Shown here: in pieces, positions 31,837 to 39,985 of the stretch
Layout of the letters: each line of letters begins with the position of its first letter
Numbering within the stretch: position 1 is the first letter of the stretch
Source: Solirubrum sp044628455
Lineage (GTDB): Bacteria; Bacteroidota; Bacteroidia; Cytophagales; Hymenobacteraceae
Direction of reading: 5' to 3'
NCBI RefSeq assembly: GCF_044628455.1
Contig: NZ_JBIYZW010000001.1
Span: 1,178,001-1,242,000, forward strand
DNA length: 64,000 bases
Position numbers and translations under genes: made by a program
The notes under the pieces: model-generated
Databases searched by the model: none
What the model was told of the DNA's origin: nothing
The model's input: the letters and a program-made list of their open reading frames with translations, nothing else

Positions 31837-33528
31837 GTGAATTCCCCTTCTGCTCCCGGCCTGCGGCGCTGGGCCGATGCGGCCCTGCTGGCCGTGGTAG
31901 TGGTTACGCTGGCCTTCTTCGCCCTCACCCACGAAGGCCTCTACGCCCTCGACGACTATTACTACGCCCGCTACGCCCACCAGCTGCTGCATGGCACCTT
32001 CGAGCTGGGCCCCGACCCCGAGGGCCGGTTGCACGACCCCCTGCACGAGCGGTGGCTGATTTTCGGGCCGGTGGCTTTGTGCTACGCCCTGCTGGGCGTC
32101 AACATCATCAGCACCACGCTCTGGCCGCTGCTGGCCACGCTGGGCTGCTCGCTGCTGCTGTGGCTGAGCTACCGACGGCGCGAGCCGCTGGTGGCGGCGG
32201 GCGCCGTGCTGCTGCTGGGCTTGCACTACTTCACGCTTAACCTAAGCACCTACCTCTACCCCGACAACATCAACATGCTGGCCTGCCTGGCCGCGGCCCT
32301 GGCCCTGAACGCTGGGCGGCGCGCCGCCCAGCCGGGGCGCTGGGGCGCCGGCTTTGCCCTGCTCAACTTTGCGGCCCTGCTCTGCAAGGAAACGGTGGTG
32401 TACTACGTACCCTTCTACCTGGGCCTGCTGCTGCTCGACGGCTACCGCCGCCGGCACGGGCGCTTTTGGCTGAGCGCCGCCCTCACCGGCACTGCCCTGC
32501 TCGCGGCCTACCTGCTGTTTTACCAGGTAATGACCGACGACGCGCTCTACCGCATTCACCTGATCGAGCAAACCAACAACTTCCTGAAAGAAGGCAACTT
32601 CCTCCTTGGCAACCGCGCCGCCCTGCTGGCCCGCGTCACCTACGGCCCGCTGCTGGTCTTCATCGGCTCGGGGCTGGGGCTGCTGCTGCTGCTGGCGCTG
32701 GGCAGCGGCCGGCCCACGGCGGCCGATGCGGCCGCGGACCGCTACTTCTGGCTGGGCCTGGGGCTGAGCACTCTCGCGGCATTCTGGCTGGGCAGCACCT
32801 CGCTGAGCCAGTACAACCCCATCACCCTGCAGCCGCGCATGATGACGCCCCTGCTCCCGCCGCTGGGCCTGGCCGCCGCCTTCGGTTTGCGCGACGTGCT
32901 GCTGAGCGGGCGCCGCGCCGGGCTCTACGCCGCCATCCTGGTAGCGCTGGCGGCCTTCGACCGCAGCAGCGTGGCCGTGCTGTACCTGGGCTGGGCCGGG
33001 ACCTTCTTGGCGCTGGCCGGGCTGGCCCGGCGGTCGGCCGAGCCCGGCCGCTGGCCCCGGCCGGGCTCGACCGGCTACGCCGGGCTGGGGCTGCTGGCGC
33101 TGGGGTTGGTGCTGCTGCTGCGGCCCGCCTACTTCATGGGCAAGCCCAGCGCGTCGGGGCACTTTGCCCAGGACCGGGTGCTGCGCCGCCAGCTGCCGCC
33201 CGCCCCGGTCCTGCTGCTGGTCGACGACTTTCTGGCGGGCAACGTCGATTTCTACTTCGACTTCCGGGTGCCCGCGGACCTGCGCATCCGCCGCTACTGG
33301 GCCCGCGACTCGGTGCAGCTGGCCCCTAATCAACCGGCCTACCTGCTCCTGAACCGCGCCACCCTGAGCAACCCCGAGCTGACCCGCAAGCTGCTGCGCT
33401 ACTCCGCCGACAGCGTGCTGCGCTGGTACCCCCGGCGGGAGCTGCTGGCCCGGGACGGCCCCGTAGAGTTGTACCGCGTACAGCTCCACGGGGCCGATTC
33501 GGCCTCGACAAATTCATTAGCACAATAG
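31837..33528 (+). CDS. multi-pass membrane protein, GT-C glycosyltransferase-like
   Basis: 563 residues with about twelve membrane segments. The first outer loop carries ALDDYYYARYAHQLLHG (about 38-54), the DD motif of GT-C/PMT-type transferases, and a PYxYPDN-like loop follows (TYLYPDNINM). The C-terminal 120 residues face the periplasm. It probably adds sugars from a lipid carrier to a surface glycan or lipid. It starts with GTG at 31837, since the only upstream ATG codons would translate the divergent promoter. Neighbouring GT2, flippase and FemAB-like genes support a surface-glycan role. Confidence 0.68.
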   Translation: MNSPSAPGLRRWADAALLAVVVVTLAFFALTHEGLYALDDYYYARYAHQLLHGTFELGPDPEGRLHDPLHERWLIFGPVALCYALLGVNIISTTLWPLLATLGCSLLLWLSYRRREPLVAAGAVLLLGLHYFTLNLSTYLYPDNINMLACLAAALALNAGRRAAQPGRWGAGFALLNFAALLCKETVVYYVPFYLGLLLLDGYRRRHGRFWLSAALTGTALLAAYLLFYQVMTDDALYRIHLIEQTNNFLKEGNFLLGNRAALLARVTYGPLLVFIGSGLGLLLLLALGSGRPTAADAAADRYFWLGLGLSTLAAFWLGSTSLSQYNPITLQPRMMTPLLPPLGLAAAFGLRDVLLSGRRAGLYAAILVALAAFDRSSVAVLYLGWAGTFLALAGLARRSAEPGRWPRPGSTGYAGLGLLALGLVLLLRPAYFMGKPSASGHFAQDRVLRRQLPPAPVLLLVDDFLAGNVDFYFDFRVPADLRIRRYWARDSVQLAPNQPAYLLLNRATLSNPELTRKLLRYSADSVLRWYPRRELLARDGPVELYRVQLHGADSASTNSLAQ

Positions 33529-33610
33529 GCGCATAAAACGCTTATCACCAACAAGAAACAAACTATTACCTAAATTCATAAATCAACAATATACCAGCCA
33601 CGCTTTAAGC

Positions 33611-34546
33611 CTAGGAAACTAACTTCAGCAGGCCGGCGGCCCAGCCCAGGGCGCGGTCGGTGAAGGTGAGCGGAATGGTTTGGCGCAGCAGGGCGAAGAG
33701 CTGATGGGCCTCGGCGCGGTGGCCGAAGCGCACGGCCTGACGCAGCTCCCAGCGCAGGCGCACGGCCAGGGCCGCCCGCTCTTCGGGGCTGCGGCACAAC
33801 GCCAGGGCTTTGGCGCAGACGCGGATGGTGGAAGCCACGTACGGGTCGCCGGGCCGATACGACTTGCTGGACATGGAGCGCGGGTGCAGGCGCTTGCGGG
33901 TGAGCAGCTCGTCCTGGAAATGAAACTCCCAGTCGCGGCTGGCCCGCACCCAGAAGTCGAAGTCCTCGTAGGCCAGGGTTTCGTCGTAGCCGCCGAGCTG
34001 GACCAGGGTTTCGCGGCGCATCATCATGGTGGGCGTGCTGATGAAGTAGCGGCTGAGCACGTCGGCAAACACTTGGGGCGCGGCCGGCAGCCGGGGCCTG
34101 ACCACGCGCCCGGCCGCGTCGCGTTGGTAGTAGCGGCGCACCACCCGGCCCTGCTCGTCGGTCAGCTCGCAGTCGTGGTAGGCCATGCCGCAGCGCGGGC
34201 CCCGGGCCTGCATGAAGGCCACCTGCCGCGCTACCCGTTCGGGCAGCAGCACGTCGTCGGTGGCAAAGTCGATAACGAACGCGCCCCGGCTGCGGCGGAA
34301 GCCCTCGTTGAAGGCCCGGCAGTTGCCCACGTTCTCGGGCAGCCGCAGCAGCTGCCAGCCCGGCTGCTGGGCAGCGTAGCGGCGCAGCAGCTCGGCGCTG
34401 CCGTCGGTGCTGGCGTCATCCACCAGCCACACTTCCAGGTGCGGGTAGGTCTGGGCCACGAGGGAGTCGAGGGCTTCGGCCAGAAAGCGCGCGTGGTTGT
34501 GGCAGAGCGCGATGATGGAAACCAGCGGGGCGGAGTCGGGAGCCAT
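33611..34546 (-). CDS. family 2 glycosyltransferase
   Basis: 311 residues, GT-A fold. VSIIALCHNHARFLAEALDS (about 9-28), VWLVDDASTDGS (about 39-50), ATDDVLLPE (the DxD region, about 96-104) and a late YEDFDFWVRAS (acceptor/base motif) are visible. It should transfer a sugar from a nucleotide donor on the cytoplasmic side during surface-glycan assembly. The ATG at 34546 is 20 bases after the flippase gene, so the two probably share an operon. The upstream in-frame reading is a shadow of the flippase gene. Confidence 0.9.
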   Translation of the reverse strand: MAPDSAPLVSIIALCHNHARFLAEALDSLVAQTYPHLEVWLVDDASTDGSAELLRRYAAQQPGWQLLRLPENVGNCRAFNEGFRRSRGAFVIDFATDDVLLPERVARQVAFMQARGPRCGMAYHDCELTDEQGRVVRRYYQRDAAGRVVRPRLPAAPQVFADVLSRYFISTPTMMMRRETLVQLGGYDETLAYEDFDFWVRASRDWEFHFQDELLTRKRLHPRSMSSKSYRPGDPYVASTIRVCAKALALCRSPEERAALAVRLRWELRQAVRFGHRAEAHQLFALLRQTIPLTFTDRALGWAAGLLKLVS

Positions 34547-34566
34547 ACGGGGAAGCGGCGGCAAGC

Positions 34567-35871
34567 TCAGGAAGAACGCCGCAGGGGGCGAAAGTACAGC
34601 GCGCAGCCCAGCAGCAGCAGGCCGAAGCGCGCCGCGTGGGCCCAGGGCGCCCCGGCCAGCCCCAGCCGCGGCAGCAGCAGCGCCAGCAGCCCGGCGTACA
34701 CCGCCGCCGACAAGGCCTGCACCAGCACGTAGCGCCCTACCCGGGCCTCGGCCATCAGCGAGTACAGCAGCGTCCAGGCCAGCAGCTTGGCCCAGTCGCC
34801 CAGCAGTTGGGGGCCCAGCAGGCCGCGCGCCCCGGCAAACCGCTCGTCGAACAGCAGCGGCAGCAGCCAGTCGCGCAGCAGCCACAGCGCGCCCAGGCCC
34901 GCGGCCAGCACCCCGGCCAGCAGGCCGAACACCGCCCGCACGTAGGCCCGCTGTTCGCGGGGGTTGCCCGCCAGCGCGGCCAGTCGCGGGTAGTAGGCCG
35001 CGCCCATCACGGCCGAGAAAACCATGGTGTAGTTGTCGGACAGCTTGGCGGCGGCCTGCCACAGCCCGGTTTCGGCCAGGCTGAAGCGGCTGATGAGCAG
35101 GTCGCGCACCACGAAGTCGACGGCCTTGCTGCACAGCAGCACACTCAAAGCCATTAGCAGAAAGCGGCCCAGTGCCAGCAGGGCCGGGCGCCCGGGCAGC
35201 CGGCGGGGCCCGCGCAGCAGGCCGTAGTGGGCGCAGAGCAGGGCCGTGGGCAGCAGCATCAGCCCCTGGCCCAGCAGGTAGGCCAGCAGCACCTGCGGCA
35301 GCGGCCGGCCCGCCGCCAGCGCCGCTGCCACGGCCAGCGGCCCGGCCAGGCTCAGGGCCACCGTCAGCCCCACGTAGGCGCGCAGACGCTGGGCGGCCAG
35401 CAGCACCGCTCCCAGGTAGGCGTGGCCGGTGAGCAGGCTGATGCCCGCCAGCAGCCCCGCCACCCAGCTTGGCGAGGGGTCGAACACGGCCAGCAGCGGC
35501 CCGCGCAGCAGCGGCAGCAGGGCAAAGCTGAGCACCAGCACCGCCGCGTTGAGCAGCGCACCCGCCGCCAGCCAGCGCCGCCAGTCCGCCGAGCCCGGCC
35601 GCTGCGGCGCCAGGTACTTCACAATGCCCACGTGCACGCCGTCGTTGGGCAGGGTGGTGAGCAAAGCCATCAGGTTCTGGAAGTGCGCCAGCAGCGTGAG
35701 GCCGCCGGGGCCGCCGTACACGGCCAGCAGCTTGTTGAGGGCCAGCGCCCCGCCGGCCCGCGCCAGCACCGACGCGCCCGAGCCCAGGGAGCCGCGCACG
35801 AAGCGCCCCAGCCCTGCCGGAGCAGGCGGCGCGGCGGCAGGGGCGTCATCTTCGGCGGCGGGCAGCGACAT
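34567..35871 (-). CDS. polysaccharide flippase (Wzx/MATE-like, MOP superfamily)
   Basis: 434 residues with about twelve membrane segments and no signal peptide. GSGASVLARAGGALALNKLLAVYGGPGGL near the N-terminus (cited in part) and LSDNYTMVFSAVMGAAYYPRLAAL in the second half are typical for Wzx-type O-antigen flippases. It should move an undecaprenyl-linked glycan to the periplasmic face. The ATG at 35871 begins MSLPAAEDD; a longer start at 36006 would translate the GTCATCCTGAG repeat. It lies upstream of and close to the GT2 gene. Confidence 0.85.
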   Translation of the reverse strand: MSLPAAEDDAPAAAPPAPAGLGRFVRGSLGSGASVLARAGGALALNKLLAVYGGPGGLTLLAHFQNLMALLTTLPNDGVHVGIVKYLAPQRPGSADWRRWLAAGALLNAAVLVLSFALLPLLRGPLLAVFDPSPSWVAGLLAGISLLTGHAYLGAVLLAAQRLRAYVGLTVALSLAGPLAVAAALAAGRPLPQVLLAYLLGQGLMLLPTALLCAHYGLLRGPRRLPGRPALLALGRFLLMALSVLLCSKAVDFVVRDLLISRFSLAETGLWQAAAKLSDNYTMVFSAVMGAAYYPRLAALAGNPREQRAYVRAVFGLLAGVLAAGLGALWLLRDWLLPLLFDERFAGARGLLGPQLLGDWAKLLAWTLLYSLMAEARVGRYVLVQALSAAVYAGLLALLLPRLGLAGAPWAHAARFGLLLLGCALYFRPLRRSS

Positions 35872-35919
35872 GGTTGTTGGTTTCTGGCTTTCGGTTGTTG
35901 GGGAAACGGTTTTGGAACT

Positions 35920-36040
35920 GTCATCCTGAGCCAAAGGCGAACCGAAGGTCGACGAAGTCAAGGACCTTGCCCCGTCAGGCCGAGTCGTTGTTACGGCGTC
36001 GTTCACGCGGGGAGGTCTTTCGCGTTCCGCTCAGGACGAC
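35920..36040. repeat. GTCATCCTGAG-type inverted repeat
   Basis: The ends are GTCATCCTGAG (35920-35930) and CTCAGGACGAC (36030-36040), a near-perfect inverted pair, with inner AAGGACCTT and GGAGGTCTTTCG remnants. Same family as 6938-7038. Confidence 0.75.
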
Positions 36041-36089
36041 GGGTTAAATATTGACTTGACAGAGCAAGCAACGACATCGTTCTTACTTG

Positions 36090-36135
36090 GTAAGGTCCTT
36101 CGTCCTCGCTTGATCCGCGACATGCTCAGGATGAC
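36090..36135. repeat. single right arm of the GTCATCCTGAG repeat
   Basis: AAGGTCCTTCGTCCTCGCTTG followed by GCTCAGGATGAC (36124-36135) is a right arm without its own left arm; it probably pairs with the element at 35920 or is a remnant of a second copy. Confidence 0.6.
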
Positions 36136-36194
36136 GGGAAACAACAAGCCATTCAGTCGGCTCCCGTTAAACTGCCCGGAGCTGCCCAGCGGTT

Positions 36195-36229
36195 GAAACC
36201 AATTCTTCGCAAGCTCCGGAATTCGTTTC
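36195..36229. repeat. GAAACCAATT palindrome 1 (10-15-10)
   Basis: GAAACCAATT, 15-base spacer, AATTCGTTTC: a 35-base inverted repeat with one mismatch in the arms. First of three elements with identical geometry. Confidence 0.85.
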
Positions 36230-36236
36230 ACGGCTT

Positions 36237-36271
36237 GAAACTAATTTTTCCCGGGAGCCGAAATTGGTTTC
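36237..36271. repeat. GAAACCAATT palindrome 2 (10-15-10)
   Basis: GAAACTAATT, 15-base spacer, AATTGGTTTC: one mismatch. It starts 7 bases after palindrome 1. Confidence 0.85.
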
Positions 36272-36293
36272 ATCGGGTAGCCGGCCACGGGCT

Positions 36294-36328
36294 GAAACCA
36301 ATTTTGCTAAAACGCTGGAATTGGTTTC
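36294..36328. repeat. GAAACCAATT palindrome 3 (10-15-10)
   Basis: GAAACCAATT, 15-base spacer, AATTGGTTTC: perfect arms, extended by CT/AG outside. It starts 22 bases after palindrome 2. Spacer sequences of the three elements are unrelated. Confidence 0.88.
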
Positions 36329-36486
36329 AGCACCTGAGGCAAACCCACCATCGGCTCAGTGAATTCGTGGCGACGGCCGCAACTGCTGCTTGAAGCGCGG
36401 AAAACACGTTGCGGGCTCGGGCGGCCCCGGGCGCTGGCCCCCCGACTGCGGCCGCCACGCGGCGGCGCTCCGGCCCGACAACCGGC

Positions 36487-37512
36487 CTACAGCGTGCGGG
36501 TGAAGGTGAGCTTGAGGCTGGGGCGCCCGCCCAGGTGGCGCTTGAAGCGCAGCAGCGACTCGTTCAGCCCCCCGGGCAGGGTGCTGGTGCCTAAATCGAG
36601 CAGGCGCAGGCCGCTGGCCTGGCCGAAAGCGTGCAGGCCGGCGTTGAGCAGCACCACCGGGCTGAAGGCATTCAGGTGCAGCGGCGAGGCGGGGTAGAAG
36701 TTGTAGAGCACCCCATTGCCCACCAGCACCGCCACCGTGAGGGCGGCCCACTCCCCGGCCGGGTCGCGCACCGAAAACAGGAAGTAGTGCCGGGGGAAGG
36801 CCGTAAACAAAGCCGTGAGCTGCGCCTCGCTCAGCGACAGGCTCTGCCCTTTTTCCTCGCGGCAGCGGCGCAGAAAGGCGTAGGCGGCCGGCAGCAGCAG
36901 CCGGGGCTCCTGCTCCACGTGCAGGCCGTGGCGGCGGCACTTGTGCAGGCGCCGCCGCTCCGAGGTGTGCAGCTGGGCTTCGTAGGGCTGGTCGAGGGGC
37001 AGGTAGCTGTCGATTTCGGCCAGGGCCACCCGGTAGCCGCCCAGGCGCAGCGCCTCGGCCACCTGGGCACCGGCCCGGGGCGCGTAGGCCAGGGCCGGCA
37101 GGCGCAGGGTAAGCTGCCGCGCCCCGCAGGCCGCCAGCTCCTGCTCGCCCAGCGCAATCCACTCCCGCACCACGGCCAGGGGCAGCTTGTCGCTCAGCAG
37201 CTGCGGGCCGCCGAAGGGGGCCTGGTCAAGGCTCAGCGCCTGGCCGTCGGGGGCGAGGCGCAGCGGCCACCAGCCCACCACCTGCCCCGCGGCAGTGTCG
37301 TCGAGCAAGAGCAGCAGCTCCTGGGCGGGCGGGCGGGGCAGCTGCAGCTGGGCGGGCTGCTGGTAAAGAAACAGCTCCCCGGCCAGCAGCTCGGCGTCGC
37401 CCCCGGCAAAGCCCGCCCGCACGCGCAGCGCGTAGCGGCCCGCGGCGGCCGACAGCGGCCGGATGCGGGAGCCGGAACCTTGGAAAGCGGGTGAAGAGGC
37501 GGGTAAAAACAC
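36487..37512 (-). CDS. FemAB/GNAT-like acyltransferase of the glycan cluster
   Basis: 341 residues with two GNAT-like lobes as in FemAB and Acetyltransf_6 proteins. The second lobe has the segment SERRRLHKCRRHGLHVEQEP (acceptor-lobe entry) and FYPASPLHLNAFSPVVLLNAGLHAFGQ, followed by LRLLDLGTSTLPGGLNESLLRFKRHLG, typical of this family (cited in parts). Such proteins add aminoacyl or acyl groups to peptidoglycan or glycans. It starts at a GTG (37512); the reading frame has no internal Met, so the start is uncertain. It stands 615 bases from the flippase, on the same strand. Confidence 0.75.
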   Translation of the reverse strand: MFLPASSPAFQGSGSRIRPLSAAAGRYALRVRAGFAGGDAELLAGELFLYQQPAQLQLPRPPAQELLLLLDDTAAGQVVGWWPLRLAPDGQALSLDQAPFGGPQLLSDKLPLAVVREWIALGEQELAACGARQLTLRLPALAYAPRAGAQVAEALRLGGYRVALAEIDSYLPLDQPYEAQLHTSERRRLHKCRRHGLHVEQEPRLLLPAAYAFLRRCREEKGQSLSLSEAQLTALFTAFPRHYFLFSVRDPAGEWAALTVAVLVGNGVLYNFYPASPLHLNAFSPVVLLNAGLHAFGQASGLRLLDLGTSTLPGGLNESLLRFKRHLGGRPSLKLTFTRTL

Positions 37513-37716
37513 GGGGGCAGTGAGGGCGCGGGGCGGGCGAAGGTAAGGTAAAAATATCCCGCTGGCGCGGCTCGAAAGCCAACCGCCCTGCCCCCTGGAC
37601 CGGCTGGAGGCGCGGCGCTGGCTGGCCTTTTTGGCGCCGCCTGCGTAGCATTACGCGTTCCAAACCGCCCGGTCACCTTGCACCGGCCAGGCTTCTTACC
37701 GCCGCTACTTCGCGCT

Positions 37717-38937
37717 ATGCTTGCTCCTTCCCCCGTTTCCGCCGGTCCGGCCAGCTCCGAGGGCCAGTCGGCCTTTGCCGAGCCCCCGCCCCCTGCCGAC
37801 CCCGACTGCCCGCCCACCAGCGTGGCCGACCACGAAGCCACCCGTCAGGCCCGCCACCAGGACGTGGGCGCCCGCCCCGGTACGCTCACCCCCCACCCCG
37901 ACGCGTTACCGCCGCGCCTGTTTCTGTTCAGCTACGATGCCGGCGGCTACGACGAGCAGGAGTTCAGCAGCTACGACGAGCTGCTCGGGCGCTTCCGCGG
38001 CCAGCCCGAGCGCCGCCACTGGATCGACGTGCGCGGCTACGGCGACGTGGAGCTGATGCGCCGCATCATGACGGACTTCGAGCTGCACCCCCTGCAGATG
38101 GAGGACGTGCTGGGCGACTACCAGCGGGCCAAGGTGGAGGTGTTCGGCGACAACCGCCTGTTTCTGGTGTCGCGCATGGCCGAGTTCACCGCCGACTTCG
38201 ACATCGAGGACGACCAACTCTCCCTGTTTACCGGCCCCAACTACGTCCTCTCGTTTCAGGACGATTACGAGGACTGCCTCGACTCGGTGCGCCACCGCAT
38301 CCGCTCGGGCTTCAGCCAGATCAAGCAGCGGCCGCCGCTGTACTTGGCTTACGCCCTCACCGACGTGGTGCTCGACCACTACTACCCCACCATGGCGGCC
38401 ATGGGCGACTACATCGAGAGCCTGGAAAACCTCATCATCCGCGGACGGCCCAACAAGCGCCTGCTGGCGCGCATCCTGCAGGCCAAGAAAGACATCGTAC
38501 GCTTTCGGCGGCTGGTGTATCCCGAGCGCGAGAAGATTGCCGAGCTGCTGCGCCTAGAAGACGCCGTGGTACCCCAGGAAGTGAAGGTGTTTTTCCGCGA
38601 CTGCTACGACCACGCCATCCAGGCCATGGAACTCTCGGAAAGCTACCGCGAGTCGGTGTCGAGCCTCATCGACCTGTACATGTCGGACCAGAGCAACCGC
38701 ATGAACGAGGTGATGAAAGTGCTGACCATGATCAGCGCCGTGTTCATTCCCCTGAGCTTCGTGGCCGGCCTCTACGGCATGAACTTCGCCCGCGAGCGGC
38801 CCGGCGGCGGCGTAAACGTGCTGAACATGCCCGAGCTCTACAGCCCCCTGGGCTACCCCGCGGTGCTGGGCCTGATGGCCGTCATGGCCCTGGGAATGGT
38901 GTTTTACTTCTACAAGAAAGGCTGGCTCACCAGCTGA
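37717..38937 (+). CDS. corA: CorA family magnesium/cobalt transporter
   Basis: 406 residues. A Pro/Ala-rich N-terminal extension of about 60 residues precedes the cytoplasmic alpha/beta funnel domain (about 65-340). Two C-terminal membrane helices follow, with the selectivity signature GMN in AGLYGMNFARE between them (near 368) and a basic end YKKGWLTS. It forms a pentameric Mg2+ channel. The ATG at 37717 is preferred to 37678. The last 11 bases overlap the convergent nadR-like gene. Confidence 0.93.
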   Translation: MLAPSPVSAGPASSEGQSAFAEPPPPADPDCPPTSVADHEATRQARHQDVGARPGTLTPHPDALPPRLFLFSYDAGGYDEQEFSSYDELLGRFRGQPERRHWIDVRGYGDVELMRRIMTDFELHPLQMEDVLGDYQRAKVEVFGDNRLFLVSRMAEFTADFDIEDDQLSLFTGPNYVLSFQDDYEDCLDSVRHRIRSGFSQIKQRPPLYLAYALTDVVLDHYYPTMAAMGDYIESLENLIIRGRPNKRLLARILQAKKDIVRFRRLVYPEREKIAELLRLEDAVVPQEVKVFFRDCYDHAIQAMELSESYRESVSSLIDLYMSDQSNRMNEVMKVLTMISAVFIPLSFVAGLYGMNFARERPGGGVNVLNMPELYSPLGYPAVLGLMAVMALGMVFYFYKKGWLTS

Positions 38938-39979
38938 GCTGCAGCCCGGCGGCCGGGTTGGGCAGCGCGGCCCGCACCTGCGCCAGCCGCTCGGCCAGCG
39001 GCCCCGTGAGCAGGGTGTAGGGAATGCCCAGCAAGTCCAGCTGCACGAGCACGGCCCCGTGGTGCCAGGGCTGCACGGCCGCCGGGGCACGGGTGCCGTC
39101 CTGCTCAAACGCAAAGTCGGGGGCGCACACGAAGGTGTGGGCGTACCGCTCGCGGCAGTCTAGGGCCAGCGCCCGCAGCTCGGGCGCGCAGCGGCCGAAG
39201 TAGGCGTACGCGTACAACACGGTGGTCAGGGCGTTGGTGTCGACGAACAGAAAGTGCCGCGCCCGGGCCAGGGCTTCGTCTTCCAGCTCGCGGTGGCGCC
39301 GGGCAATGTGCAGCATATCGTCGAAGGCCAGCGCGCCGCCTTTTTCCTCGTAGCGCGTGCGGCCGTACTCGGCCACCCAGCTGGTGCCGAACTCCCGCCC
39401 CAGCGCCGCCGTCAGCGTCGATTTGCCGCTGCTCTCGGCCCCCAGCAGCACCACGCGCTGCACGTAGCGGGCCGACCGAAAGTGCGCGGCCACCAGCGGA
39501 TGCAGCCAGGCCATTTGCTCGTACACGCCGGCGCGGATCCTGCTGCCCGACACCGGAAACGCCAACCGCGCCGCGTCGATGCTCACGTGGGCGGCGCCCA
39601 GGTGCTGCGCAAAGCCCGGCCCGTAGGCCTCGCTGCTGAACACGACGTCTACGCGCAGCTCCCGCGCCGCCAGCTCGCGGCGCACGAACTCCCGGTGGGT
39701 GTAGTCATCGGCCGCGTTGGGCGGCGGGGTGCTGCCGTCGGGCCCCAGAGCGCGCACGTGCAGCCGGGTGCGGCCGATGCGCGGCGGCCCGTCGGGGCCC
39801 GCGTAGAGCTGCCGCAGCCAGCCGGCGCGCACTGCGGCGGGCATGCCGTAGGGCTCGGGGTTGGAGTACACCCACACGTGCAGCTCGCGCACCCGGGCCG
39901 CGGCCTGCTCAATCAGGTATTGATGCCCGCGGTGCAGGGGCGCAAACTTGCCCACCACCAGGCCCACGTTCCACCGCAT
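38927..39979 (-). CDS. nadR: NadR-like nicotinamide-nucleotide adenylyltransferase / ribosylnicotinamide kinase
   Basis: 350 residues, bifunctional. The N-terminal nucleotidyltransferase domain has GKFAPLHRGHQYLI (HxGH, about 11-24) and the SGSRIRAG signature (near 145, the ISGTxIR equivalent); the C-terminal kinase domain has Walker A GAESSGKSTLTAAL (about 179-192) and the lid/LID arginines later. It makes NAD from nicotinamide riboside via NMN. It lacks the N-terminal HTH of enterobacterial NadR, so it is not expected to be a repressor. It starts 6 bases after the upstream 912-residue gene, suggesting co-transcription. Confidence 0.93.
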   Translation of the reverse strand: MRWNVGLVVGKFAPLHRGHQYLIEQAAARVRELHVWVYSNPEPYGMPAAVRAGWLRQLYAGPDGPPRIGRTRLHVRALGPDGSTPPPNAADDYTHREFVRRELAARELRVDVVFSSEAYGPGFAQHLGAAHVSIDAARLAFPVSGSRIRAGVYEQMAWLHPLVAAHFRSARYVQRVVLLGAESSGKSTLTAALGREFGTSWVAEYGRTRYEEKGGALAFDDMLHIARRHRELEDEALARARHFLFVDTNALTTVLYAYAYFGRCAPELRALALDCRERYAHTFVCAPDFAFEQDGTRAPAAVQPWHHGAVLVQLDLLGIPYTLLTGPLAERLAQVRAALPNPAAGLQLSW

Positions 39980-39985
39980 AGCCGC

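Larger units (their letters stand above)
35872..36486. other. repeat-rich intergenic region
   Basis: 615 bases without a supported gene between the flippase and the FemAB-like gene, both on the minus strand. The upstream half (for those genes) has GTCATCCTGAG-type palindromes; the other half holds three tandem GAAACCAATT palindromes, listed separately. Open frames here are chance readings of repeats. Confidence 0.7.

Noticed and set aside
33529..33610. tRNA or small RNA in the AT-rich gap
   Set aside because: No cloverleaf or stable hairpin could be drawn; it is only AT-rich spacer.
36195..36328. Possible small CRISPR array (repeats ending in GAAAC/GTTTC)
   Set aside because: The repeated parts are 10-base arms in alternating orientation, the spacing between elements is 7 and 22 bases, and no cas gene is present.
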